From: Gillisella vitis
Lineage (GTDB): Bacteria > Pseudomonadota > Alphaproteobacteria > Rhizobiales > Rhizobiaceae
Assembly: GCA_009744235.1 (NCBI GenBank)
Contig: WPHV01000005.1
Span: 62,001-126,000 of the forward strand
DNA: 64,000 nt
Direction: 5' to 3'
Shown: positions 56,383 through 64,000 of the stretch, in pieces
Layout of the letters: each line of letters starts with the position of its first letter
How positions within the stretch are numbered: position 1 is the first letter of the stretch
Program-made: the position numbers and the translations under genes
The notes under the pieces: model-generated
Told to the model about the DNA's origin: nothing
What the model saw: only the letters and a program-made list of their open reading frames with translations
The model's database searches: none

Positions 56383-56572
56383 TTTCCGCCCCCCGGAAAA
56401 ATGACGGGGTAAACCGAATTTCGCTGTAATCACACAGTGATAGCCACACCCTTTGTTACCGCTCCTTACAGTATTTGTTGCCTCTCTCCCATGAAGACAG
56501 GTGTAGCACAGCTTGAACCAAGGATCGGCCTATGCGATAGGCAGGTTCGATAGAAGTCTCAAGGAGCAAATA

Positions 56573-57391
56573 ATGGCTCAAATTTCGGGCCTCATGGCAG
56601 GCAAACGTGGCATCATCATGGGTGTTGCCAATAATCGTTCCATCGCATGGGGCATAGCGAAGGCCTGCCGGGATGCAGGCGCGGAGATCGCGCTGACGTG
56701 GCAGGGCGAGGCGTTGAAGAAGCGTGTCGAGCCGCTGGCCCAGGAGCTTGAGGGCTTCATGGCAGGCGATTGCGACGTGACCGATCTGGAAAGTGTCGAT
56801 GCCGTCTTCAAGAATGTCGAGGACAAGTGGGGCAAGATCGACTTCGTCGTGCACGCCATCGCCTTTTCCGACAAGGACGAGTTGACTGGCCGCTACCTGG
56901 ATACCAGCCGCGAAAACTTCGCCCGCACCATGGATATTTCGGTTTATTCCTTTACCGCTGTCGCCAAGCGGGCAGAAGCCATCCTCAACGACGGCGGCGC
57001 ATTGCTGACGCTGACCTATTACGGTGCGGAAAAAGTCATGCCGCATTATAATGTGATGGGCGTGGCCAAGGCAGCGCTGGAAGCCAGTGTCCGCTATCTC
57101 GCCGTCGACATGGGCAAGCGCGGCATTCGCGTCAATGCCATTTCGGCCGGTCCGATCAAGACTTTGGCAGCTTCCGGCATCGGCGATTTCCGCTATATCC
57201 TGAAGTGGAACGAATATAATTCGCCGCTGAAGCGCAATGTCACGACCGACGAAGTCGGCACATCCGGCCTTTATCTGCTGTCGGACCTGTCGAGCGGCGT
57301 GACCGGCGAAGTTCATCACGTCGATTGCGGCTATCACACGGTCGGCATGAAGGCCGTGGACGCGCCTGATATGTCGGTCGTCAAGGATTAA
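56573..57391 (+). CDS. fabI: Enoyl-[acyl-carrier-protein] reductase FabI
   Basis: 272 residues. Last step of each fatty acid elongation cycle, NADH-dependent. GIIMGVANNRSIAWGIAKA is the cofactor loop, and the catalytic pair is Tyr159 and Lys166 in HYNVMGVAKAALEASVRYLA, with Tyr149/150 nearby. This is the triclosan-target type. AAGGAG precedes the ATG at 56573; the open stretch to 56513 is not coding. Its 3' neighbour is a histidine phosphatase. Confidence 0.97.
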   Translation: MAQISGLMAGKRGIIMGVANNRSIAWGIAKACRDAGAEIALTWQGEALKKRVEPLAQELEGFMAGDCDVTDLESVDAVFKNVEDKWGKIDFVVHAIAFSDKDELTGRYLDTSRENFARTMDISVYSFTAVAKRAEAILNDGGALLTLTYYGAEKVMPHYNVMGVAKAALEASVRYLAVDMGKRGIRVNAISAGPIKTLAASGIGDFRYILKWNEYNSPLKRNVTTDEVGTSGLYLLSDLSSGVTGEVHHVDCGYHTVGMKAVDAPDMSVVKD

Positions 57392-57437
57392 GTCCCGGAT
57401 AAAAAGGCCGCAAACAGGCTTGGAAGGTTCGTCTGCC

Positions 57438-58028
57438 GTGCTGCTTTACGTCATTCGCCACGGACAGACGGACTGGAACGCCGAAGGCCGGTTTCAGGGT
57501 CAGACGGATATTCCGTTGAACGCCACCGGTCGCGGCCAGGCAATGCGCAATGGCGAAACCCTGCGCCATGTGCTGGGGGATAGAGTCGATACATTCGATT
57601 TCGTCGCTTCCCCTCTTGGCCGAACCCGCGAGACCATGGAGCGGATTCGCACCGAAATGGGGCTCGACCCCAAGCGTTACCGGCTCGACGACCGGCTGAA
57701 GGAAATCTGCTTTGGCGACTGGGAAGGTCATACGACCCGCGAATTGAAAGAGCTGTACCCAGAGCGGGTCAAACAGCGGTCCCAGGGCAAATGGGACTTC
57801 ATTGCTCCTGGTCAACGGGCTGAAAGCTATGAGATCCTGTCCTGGCGCACCGGTGCCTGGCTTGCCTCGGTCCGCCAGCCAACCGTGGCCGTGACCCATG
57901 GCGGCGTTATCCGCAGCCTGTTCCGCCTGATCGGCAATGTCGATGCCAACGAGGCCTGCGCCATGCCAATCCCCCAGGACAGGATTCTCCTGATCGACCT
58001 TGAAAACAATAGCCTGAATTGGCAGTGA
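57438..58028 (+). CDS. Histidine phosphatase (phosphoglycerate mutase-like)
   Basis: 196 residues from the GTG at 57438. The catalytic His is in LYVIRHGQTDWNAEGRFQGQTDIPLN and the second His is in VAVTHGGVIRSL. Such enzymes hydrolyse small phosphate esters (GpmB/CobC type); the substrate is unknown. A TTG six codons upstream (57420) is an alternative start. It follows fabI by 46 bp. Confidence 0.86.
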   Translation: MLLYVIRHGQTDWNAEGRFQGQTDIPLNATGRGQAMRNGETLRHVLGDRVDTFDFVASPLGRTRETMERIRTEMGLDPKRYRLDDRLKEICFGDWEGHTTRELKELYPERVKQRSQGKWDFIAPGQRAESYEILSWRTGAWLASVRQPTVAVTHGGVIRSLFRLIGNVDANEACAMPIPQDRILLIDLENNSLNWQ

Positions 58029-58038
58029 CAGATCGGCG

Positions 58039-58299
58039 TCAGTTGACGACCTGCAAATCGTCCACAACGCGCTTGCCATCGACCATGGTGTAATAAACCA
58101 CAACCTTGACGCCGGTCGTCAAGCCGTCGAAATTGAATTCCGCTGGCACCGAATAGGTTTTGCCGTCCTCCAGCGTCAGGGTCAGCTTTTCGGTGCTGAT
58201 CGACTTGATCGTCGATTCCACGTCATCGCTTTGCGCAAGCGCACCCATTGGCGCAAACAGGCTGCCGGCCAGCAACAGCATAGCGATAAGGAAGCGCAT
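58039..58299 (-). CDS. DUF1344 periplasmic protein
   Basis: 86 residues. The signal peptide ends ALAQ (~23); the rest is the DUF1344 domain (STIKSISTEKLTLTLEDGKTYSVPAEFNFDGLTTGVKVVVYY), a small beta-rich fold. Start at MRFLIAMLL (58299). The family is rhizobial, of unknown function. It converges with the histidine phosphatase gene; a long intergenic region follows on its upstream side. Confidence 0.83.
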   Translation of the reverse strand: MRFLIAMLLLAGSLFAPMGALAQSDDVESTIKSISTEKLTLTLEDGKTYSVPAEFNFDGLTTGVKVVVYYTMVDGKRVVDDLQVVN

Positions 58300-58438
58300 G
58301 GTTTTTGCCCCTGCTTTCGGTCTAGAATCGTCACGTACTTGCAAATAAGCCTCCGAATGTGGCGGAATTTTCCCCTCGCCTGCACTTATCCCCGGCACTC
58401 ATCAGAAGAGTCATTGAGGATAGCGGCTCGGATTCCGG

Positions 58439-58532
58439 TTTCGAATATCTCAAGCCGTTGCCGCATTTGAGATATTCGAAATTCTTGTCAGGTGAGGATG
58501 CACGAGCATCTTCGATGACTTGGTATTAAAGC
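58439..58532 (+). repeat. Dispersed palindromic repeat, family B, copy 2
   Basis: TTTCGAATATCTCAA (58439-58453) and TTGAGATATTCGAAA (58467-58481) are perfect 15-bp inverted arms with a 13-base loop. ATTCTTGTCAGG, then GGATGC-ACGA-GCATC and CTTGGTATTA follow. The last part matches copies 1 and 3. Confidence 0.75.
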
Positions 58533-58937
58533 GTGGCGCGATAGTCGAGGGTAGCGTCTCCCACCCAGAATTTTTATTTCATCCCAAGGCTCTGCAGCAT
58601 CGGCCAGAAAACCGGTATCCACTTCCCAACGTAAATTCTACTGCATACTTTTTCCAAAAACACAAACGGCAAACAACAGATCAAGAGCCATCCATAAAGG
58701 CCGATGCAAGCATTCCCACCGCTAAACACAGCAGACTGTCCTGCGCCAATGTTCCAGTCATGAACAGCGCCATCCCTTCACTCACGTTTTATTGACGATA
58801 CCTTTTAAATTCCACTGATTTCAACTAATATAAATGCTAAATTAACAACCGTTACAATATCATATTACCTAAGATCAAAGCATAGCATCAGATGTTTCAG
58901 GCAGAATAAATGGCCGAATATAACGTCTCTGCTGCAT

Positions 58938-58999
58938 GCGAGATATCAGAAATTCTTATAAGCCGAAGATGTGTGATCATCTTCGATGCCTTAGTATAA
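58938..58999 (+). repeat. Dispersed palindromic repeat, family B, copy 3
   Basis: GAGATATCAGAAATTCTTAT, then CGAAGATG-TGTGAT-CATCTTCG (perfect 8-bp arms, 58964-58985) and CCTTAGTATAA. It shares AATTCTT, the CGAAGAT stem and the CTT(G/A)GTAT tail with copy 2. It ends 16 bp before the GGDEF-EAL start codon, so it lies in the 5' leader or promoter of that gene. Confidence 0.7.
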
Positions 59000-59015
59000 T
59001 GTGTATGGCAGGATA

Positions 59016-62000
59016 ATGACAGAATTCGCAAATCCCGCCGATGTCCAAACACGCCGTTCCAACAATGTGGCGATGGTGTTATTGGCCCTGGCTTTAGTCC
59101 TGCTGACAAGCCTGCTTGCCTATATCGGTTATCTCAATATCACCGACTACCGCAGCCAATTGCGCGGGCAAGTCCAAGCGGACCTGCAGCGGGTCCGCGG
59201 GATGATGACCCAAAGAACCGAGGAGAATTTCTTCGCGCTCCGGCACGTTACCCATGCACTGTCACCGCTTGAAGGCGCACTGGCCTCGCCGCAAACGGAG
59301 GGGCTTGTTCGCGGTATTCTCAGGGAACGTCCAGAATTTCGAGTTTTAGCGCTGGCCCGAGGCACTGTCGTGGAACAGGTGTGGACGCAGCAAGGGCTCT
59401 CACCCAAGACCAGCATGACGATCGGTTCGGATTCGGACACGGATATGCGAATGCTGGATGACGGGCAATTGCAACTGGATCTCACGGCCGCCGATGCGAC
59501 GCCCTCCCCTATCCATGTCCGTGCCATTCTGGATACCGCCAAATTCATCCAGTCTGCCATCGCCGATGGCGCCACAGCTCCGATCGGCAACGGACCGGCT
59601 ATCGAGATTGCCGTCATGGTGCAGACCGCATCCGGTACGCGCACTGTTTTTGGTAGCCCATCGCTCGCGGCACAGGATTTGACCAGGCCGGATTTGGCCA
59701 AGCAGAACATGGCTGAGCAAAATATGACCGGGGAAAACCCGGAAATACTGACCATGGCGCTTCAAGGCGGGACGCTGCAAGTGTTTGGCCGCCCCCGTGC
59801 AGGCTGGCAGCAGAAACCGCAGGATCACAGTAATTTCGTCATGACGCTGGTTACCGTGGATCTGGCTTTTGCGGCCCCGCTCTGCGGCATAGCTGTGCTT
59901 GTCATCTCCCGCGCCAAACGCCGGCGCGCGCTAAAGCAGATGGAAGACAAGTACCGGGCGCTGACCCGGCGTTTCGAACTGGCCATGGACAGTTCCAACA
60001 TCGGCATGTGGGAACTTGCAACCGGCAATCCGACCCTCCATCAGGACAGCCGTGCCGCACAATTGCATGGAGCAGGCAGCGGCGGCGATATCGATCAGGA
60101 CATGGCCCGCTGGTTGGAAACAGTGCATCCCGAAGACCGCGCCAAGGCGCAAACCCATGTTCTGGCCTGCCAGCAAGGCGAAAACAGCCAGGATTATCGG
60201 GTCGTGCTGGAGAGCGGCGCGATCCGCACCTTGCGCTCCGTCGGCAGCCATGCGGATGCCTCCGGGCATAACCGTGTGACGGGTCTCGTCTGGGACATTA
60301 CTGCCGATGTCGCCATGCAAAATGACCTCCGAGCTGCCAAGGAGAGCTCCGACATCAAGAATGCGGAGCTGGAACTGGCCCTGGACGAGTTGTCCATCCG
60401 AGAGCAGCAGTTGGAAAGCCTGTCCTATCGGTTTGAACTGGCGCTGGATTCCTATGGCTGCGGCGTCTGGGAACATGATTTTTCCACAGGCCACACCGTC
60501 TGGGACGAACGCATGTGCCATCTCTACAATATTCCGGTCACCACCGGACACATCTCCGACGCCCTATGGTTGAGCAAGGTTCACAAAGACGATCATGAGA
60601 TGTTGATGGAAGCCGCGCGCAACGCTGTAGAGCAACATACGCGCCTCAACACCAGCCAAAGGGTGCCGCTGGAAAAGGGCGGGACGCGCTGGGTGCGCTC
60701 CGTTGGCCAGGTGCATATTGACCGCAACGGACGCAAAAAGCTGATCGGCATCAGCTTCGATGTGACAGCCGATGTGCTGCTGACGGAAGAATTGCGCACG
60801 GCGAAGGCCGAGGCGGAAGCGCGCAATATCGAGCTTGAACTGACCAAGAACCGGATCGAATTCAATGCCTTGCATGATCCCCTGACTGGCCTTGCCAATC
60901 GTCGCAAGCTGGATATCGCCCTGGATAGCCTGACGCGGCAGTCCCAGGCAAACAGAAGCCGCTTCACCATCCTGCATCTCGATCTGGATCGGTTCAAGGA
61001 AATCAACGACACGCTGGGCCACGCCGCAGGCGATGCCATGCTGGTCAATGCGGCACGGGTTCTGTCGCGCCACATGAACAGCGGCGATCTGGTGGCGCGG
61101 ATTGGCGGAGACGAATTCGTGGTTCTGTTGCATGGGCCAATCGATGCCAAGGCCGCCGCCGAGCTTGCCGAACGCATCATCGAGGACATCAACGTTCCCG
61201 TGGATTTCGAAGGCTTCATCTGTCGCTGCGGCGTTTCCATCGGCATTGCCGAGGCCAAGGGACTGCGAACCGATGCCCGAAAGATCCTGATCAATGCCGA
61301 CCTGGCGCTCTATGAAGCCAAGCGGCAGGGTCGCAACTGTTTCCAATTCTTCACCGAAAATCTCCAGGCCAATATTGTCAGCTCGAAGCGTATCGCCGAT
61401 GAATTGCTGCACGCTCTGGAAAATGACGAGATCACCGCCTGGTATCAGCCGCAATTCTGCGCCAACAGCATGGAACTGGTCGGCGCCGAGGCGCTGGTCC
61501 GCTGGCAGCATCCGACCCGCGGCATCCTGCCCAGCAATAGCTTCCTGAAAGTAGCGGAAGACCTGAATGTCATGGCACGTATCGACCAGATCGTGCTGGA
61601 ACTGGCGCTGAAGGACAAGATGCGCTGGGCCGCCATGGGTGTGAAACTCCCCAAGATTTCCGTTAATGTCTCGTCCCGTCGGCTGCATGATGCCGGGCTG
61701 ATCGAGACGCTGGAAGGCCTCAGCATTTCGCCCGGTGAAATTTCCTTCGAACTGGTCGAATCGATCTTTCTCGATGAAAGCGAGGATATTGCCACCACCA
61801 ATATCGAGCGGATCAAAGCGCTGGGCATCGACATCGAAATCGACGATTTCGGCACTGGCCACACGTCGATCATCAGCCTTTTGAAACTGCAACCCAAGCG
61901 GCTGAAAATCGACCGGCAACTGGTGATGCCCCTGCTCAATTCCAGCCGGGAACGGGCCATGGTGCGCTCGATCATCGACATTGCACGCTCTCTTGGAGTG

Positions 62001-62156
62001 GCAACCGTGGCCGAGGGCGTCGAAAGCACCGCCCATGCCCAGATCCTGCGCGAATTGGGCTGCGACCTCTTGCAAGGCTACGCTTTTGCAAAACCACTGC
62101 CCTTCGAGGAATTCGGCCGTTTCGCCTTGCAGACAGACCGCCAGATGGCGTCATAA
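59016..62156 (+). CDS. Membrane PAS-PAS-GGDEF-EAL c-di-GMP enzyme
   Basis: 1046 residues starting MTEFANPADV (AGGA just ahead). A first membrane helix (~19-40), a periplasmic sensor loop (~45-270), a second helix (~275-298), two PAS domains (~315-435 and ~470-590, each ending in a FDVTADV/WDITADV type strand), GGDEF (~617-775) and EAL (~789-1038). The cyclase motif GGDEF is intact (ARIGGDEFVVLL) but the RxxD inhibitory site is absent (NSGD). EAL residues GAEALVRWQHP, FELVESIFLDES and EIDDFGTGHTSI are kept. So both making and breaking c-di-GMP are possible. The upstream repeat could affect its expression. Confidence 0.93.
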   Translation: MTEFANPADVQTRRSNNVAMVLLALALVLLTSLLAYIGYLNITDYRSQLRGQVQADLQRVRGMMTQRTEENFFALRHVTHALSPLEGALASPQTEGLVRGILRERPEFRVLALARGTVVEQVWTQQGLSPKTSMTIGSDSDTDMRMLDDGQLQLDLTAADATPSPIHVRAILDTAKFIQSAIADGATAPIGNGPAIEIAVMVQTASGTRTVFGSPSLAAQDLTRPDLAKQNMAEQNMTGENPEILTMALQGGTLQVFGRPRAGWQQKPQDHSNFVMTLVTVDLAFAAPLCGIAVLVISRAKRRRALKQMEDKYRALTRRFELAMDSSNIGMWELATGNPTLHQDSRAAQLHGAGSGGDIDQDMARWLETVHPEDRAKAQTHVLACQQGENSQDYRVVLESGAIRTLRSVGSHADASGHNRVTGLVWDITADVAMQNDLRAAKESSDIKNAELELALDELSIREQQLESLSYRFELALDSYGCGVWEHDFSTGHTVWDERMCHLYNIPVTTGHISDALWLSKVHKDDHEMLMEAARNAVEQHTRLNTSQRVPLEKGGTRWVRSVGQVHIDRNGRKKLIGISFDVTADVLLTEELRTAKAEAEARNIELELTKNRIEFNALHDPLTGLANRRKLDIALDSLTRQSQANRSRFTILHLDLDRFKEINDTLGHAAGDAMLVNAARVLSRHMNSGDLVARIGGDEFVVLLHGPIDAKAAAELAERIIEDINVPVDFEGFICRCGVSIGIAEAKGLRTDARKILINADLALYEAKRQGRNCFQFFTENLQANIVSSKRIADELLHALENDEITAWYQPQFCANSMELVGAEALVRWQHPTRGILPSNSFLKVAEDLNVMARIDQIVLELALKDKMRWAAMGVKLPKISVNVSSRRLHDAGLIETLEGLSISPGEISFELVESIFLDESEDIATTNIERIKALGIDIEIDDFGTGHTSIISLLKLQPKRLKIDRQLVMPLLNSSRERAMVRSIIDIARSLGVATVAEGVESTAHAQILRELGCDLLQGYAFAKPLPFEEFGRFALQTDRQMAS

Positions 62157-62298
62157 ACCCCAATTCACGCAAAGCTTTTCCGGTTTTTGCGCCATTGCCG
62201 CAAAGAAAGGCTTTTCACGCTCGCAGCTTTTCTACTAAGAGTGGGGCCTTGTAAAAGGCAGGGCTTATCCCCTGGCAAAGCGGACCCGGTTTCAGCAT

Positions 62299-63393
62299 AT
62301 GTCGCATAATAGTTTCGGTCACCTTTTCCGTGTCACCACCTGGGGCGAAAGCCATGGTCCAGCCCTTGGCGCAGTGGTGGACGGTTGTCCCCCCGGCCTG
62401 AAATTCACACTCGAAGACCTGCAAGTCTGGCTCGACAAGCGCAAGCCCGGCCAGTCGCGGTTCGTCACCCAGCGGCGCGAAGACGATCTGGTCAAAGTGC
62501 TCTCCGGCGTCATGCCGCAGGACGACGGCTCGATGATCACCACCGGCACACCGATTTCGTTGATGATCGACAATACTGACCAGCGATCCAAGGATTACGG
62601 CGAAATCGCTCAGCAATATCGCCCCGGCCATGCCGATTATACCTACGACCTGAAATATGGCATTCGAGATTATCGCGGTGGCGGACGCTCCTCGGCGCGC
62701 GAAACGGCAGCGCGGGTGGCAGCGGGCGGCATTGCCCGCCTGGTTCTGCCCGGCGTCACCATTCGCGGCGCGCTGGTACAGATCGGCACCCACAAGATCG
62801 ATCGTGCCAATTGGGATTGGGCCGAGGTCGGCAATAATCCGTTCTTTGCACCGGACCCGAAGATCGTTCCCGTTTGGGAAGACTATCTCGATCAGATCCG
62901 CAAGCAGGGCTCCTCGGTCGGTGCCGTGGTGGAGGTGGTGGCCGAAGGCGTGCCGGCCGGGCTGGGCGCACCGATCTATGCCAAGCTGGACCAGGATATT
63001 ACCGCGCTGCTGATGTCGATCAATGCCGTCAAGGGTGTTGAAATCGGCAATGGCTTTGGTGCCGCCGAAATCACCGGCGAGGAAAATGCCGATCAGATGC
63101 GGATGGGCAATGACGGGCAGCCGATTTTCCTGTCCAACCATGCTGGCGGCATTCTCGGCGGGATTTCCACTGGCGAGCCCATTGTGGCGCGGTTTGCCAT
63201 CAAGCCGACCTCGTCCATCGTCACCGAGCGCCAGTCCATCGATTCGCAAGGCCGGAATGTCGATATTCGCACCAAGGGCCGCCACGACCCCTGCGTCGGC
63301 ATCCGGGCCGTGCCGGTTGGCGAGGCGATGGTGGCGTGTGCGCTGGCGGATCATTATCTGCGCGACCGTGGCCAAACCGGTCGTTTGAAGTAA
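62299..63393 (+). CDS. aroC: Chorismate synthase
   Basis: 364 residues; last step of the shikimate pathway, forming chorismate from EPSP with reduced FMN. Signatures: [24 protein letters not shown] at the N-terminus, [18 protein letters not shown], and [16 protein letters not shown] at the C-terminus. Follows the GGDEF-EAL gene by about 140 bp and precedes ribB by 11 bp, a pairing I know from other rhizobia. Confidence 0.97.
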   Translation: MSHNSFGHLFRVTTWGESHGPALGAVVDGCPPGLKFTLEDLQVWLDKRKPGQSRFVTQRREDDLVKVLSGVMPQDDGSMITTGTPISLMIDNTDQRSKDYGEIAQQYRPGHADYTYDLKYGIRDYRGGGRSSARETAARVAAGGIARLVLPGVTIRGALVQIGTHKIDRANWDWAEVGNNPFFAPDPKIVPVWEDYLDQIRKQGSSVGAVVEVVAEGVPAGLGAPIYAKLDQDITALLMSINAVKGVEIGNGFGAAEITGEENADQMRMGNDGQPIFLSNHAGGILGGISTGEPIVARFAIKPTSSIVTERQSIDSQGRNVDIRTKGRHDPCVGIRAVPVGEAMVACALADHYLRDRGQTGRLK

Positions 63394-63404
63394 GGAAATC
63401 GATC

Positions 63405-64000
63405 ATGACCTATGAGCAGACCCGTGTCGTTGACGCTATCCGGGCTTTTGAAGCCGGTGAAATCGTCATTGTCACCGATGACGACGACCGCGAGAACGAA
63501 GGTGACCTGATCGTTGCCGCCGTACATTGCACGTCGGAGAAAATGGCCTTCATCATCCGCAATACGTCAGGCATCGTCTGCACCCCAATGCCGAAGGAGG
63601 AAGCCAAGCGGCTGAACCTGTCGGCCATGGTCGCCGAAAACGACAGCGCCCATACGACAGCCTTTACGGTCAGCGTCGATTTCAAGCATGGCACCACGAC
63701 CGGGATTTCCTCTGATGACCGGACGCTGACGGTGCGCAATCTCGCCAATCCCAATGTTGGTCCTGCCGATTTCGTCCGCCCCGGCCATATTTTCCCGCTG
63801 GTGGCGCGCGAAGGTGGGGTGTTGATGCGGTCCGGCCATACGGAAGCAGCCGTCGATCTCTGCCGACTGGCCAACCTGCCGCCGATCGGCGTGATCTCGG
63901 AAATGGTCAATGACGACGGCACGGTCATGCGTGGCCCGCAGGTCTCAGCCTTTGCCGAAAAGCACAAGCTGAAACAGATCTCGGTCGCCGACCTGATTGC
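63405..64000 (+). CDS. ribB: 3,4-Dihydroxy-2-butanone 4-phosphate synthase (3' part beyond window)
   Basis: Partial: 198 codons are visible and the frame is open at the edge. It makes a precursor of riboflavin from ribulose 5-phosphate. Motifs: VTDDDDRENEGDLIVAAVHCT (acidic active-site loop), TAFTVSVDFKHGTTTGISSDDR, RPGHIFPLVAREGGVLMRSGHTEAAVDLCRLA. Whether a GTP cyclohydrolase II domain follows (RibBA fusion) is outside the window. TAAGGAAATC precedes the ATG. Confidence 0.95.
   Translation, partial: MTYEQTRVVDAIRAFEAGEIVIVTDDDDRENEGDLIVAAVHCTSEKMAFIIRNTSGIVCTPMPKEEAKRLNLSAMVAENDSAHTTAFTVSVDFKHGTTTGISSDDRTLTVRNLANPNVGPADFVRPGHIFPLVAREGGVLMRSGHTEAAVDLCRLANLPPIGVISEMVNDDGTVMRGPQVSAFAEKHKLKQISVADLI

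Larger units (their letters stand above)
58300..59015. other. Long repeat-rich intergenic region upstream of the second GGDEF-EAL gene
   Basis: 716 bp with two family B repeats (58439-58532, 58938-58999). At about 58591-58633 there is AGAAAACCGGTATCCACTTC, which looks like a degenerate rhizobial intergenic repeat. From 58790 to 58900 the sequence is AT-rich and probably holds the promoter of the GGDEF-EAL gene. The open frame at 58520-58795 has no resemblance to a protein family and seems accidental. Confidence 0.6.

Noticed and set aside
58520..58795. 91-codon plus-strand frame in the long intergenic region
   Set aside because: It runs through repeat sequence, has no ribosome site or recognisable domain.
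60564..62075. 503-codon minus-strand frame
   Set aside because: Antisense to the GGDEF-EAL gene, whose domains are well conserved.

Overview
The window looks like a piece of the main chromosome of a Rhizobiaceae alphaproteobacterium, probably in the Agrobacterium / Allorhizobium / Rhizobium group. The grounds are: a CcrM-type cell-cycle methyltransferase with its C-terminal extension; a full aa3 cytochrome oxidase assembly cluster (coxB-coxA-ctaB-small ORF-ctaG-coxC-DUF983-SURF1); an IalB-type protein; a troCBA-like zinc uptake operon; high GC with many GTG/TTG starts; and short palindromic repeats typical of rhizobial genomes. The genus is inferred from gene content, not from a search.

Layout. 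0-3.3 kb: a DsbA-like thioredoxin-fold protein (cut by the window edge), a DciA-like protein, mutY, a HAD phosphatase and a small monooxygenase-fold protein. 3.4-7.6 kb: two TPR/OGT-like (SPINDLY-type) glycosyltransferases flanking a PPOX-fold protein. 8-13.2 kb: ccrM, DUF1284, a GntR regulator, a HAD phosphatase, a lipid kinase and a lipoprotein. 13.4-19.8 kb: thrC, an M16 peptidase, a GNAT acetyltransferase and a membrane PAS-GGDEF-EAL protein with a degenerate GGDEF motif. 19.9-23.9 kb: an ArsR regulator divergent from an EamA exporter, a YqgE/AlgH protein, a DsbD N-domain protein and a 1-Cys peroxiredoxin. 24.1-26.8 kb: an unannotated-size 41-residue membrane ORF coupled to an ABC zinc/manganese importer. 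26.9-28.6 kb: a Dabb protein, rnhA and thrB.

28.6-34.1 kb is the most accessory-looking part. It is a plus-strand cassette (gamma-glutamylcyclotransferase-like protein, aspartate aminotransferase-like enzyme, LysE exporter, an FAD oxidoreductase with an extra N-terminal domain, class D beta-lactamase) that separates thrB-rnhA from ispH, genes I expect to be adjacent in relatives. 34.1-42.7 kb: ispH, DUF1304 and the aa3 oxidase cluster, all on the minus strand. 43.2-48.4 kb: IalB, TldD, a GrpB-VOC fusion, a small membrane protein, a HAD protein, a DUF3431 protein and a MazG-like protein. 48.7-54.7 kb: a DD-carboxypeptidase with a SPOR domain, soxR divergent from an MFS exporter across a perfect SoxR box, a polysaccharide deacetylase, pdxH and a lipoprotein. 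55.1-64 kb: an atypical J-domain protein, fabI, a histidine phosphatase, DUF1344, a second membrane PAS-GGDEF-EAL protein (both motifs intact), aroC and the start of ribB.

I found no rRNA, tRNA, CRISPR array, transposase or phage gene. Besides the genes there are two families of short palindromic dispersed repeats, two independent 20-bp perfect tandem duplications, and several clear terminators. I cannot point to one obviously new defence or mobile system. The best candidates for novelty are the 28.6-34.1 kb cassette, its fused oxidoreductase, the coupled small ORF ahead of the zinc importer, and the paired OGT-like enzymes.
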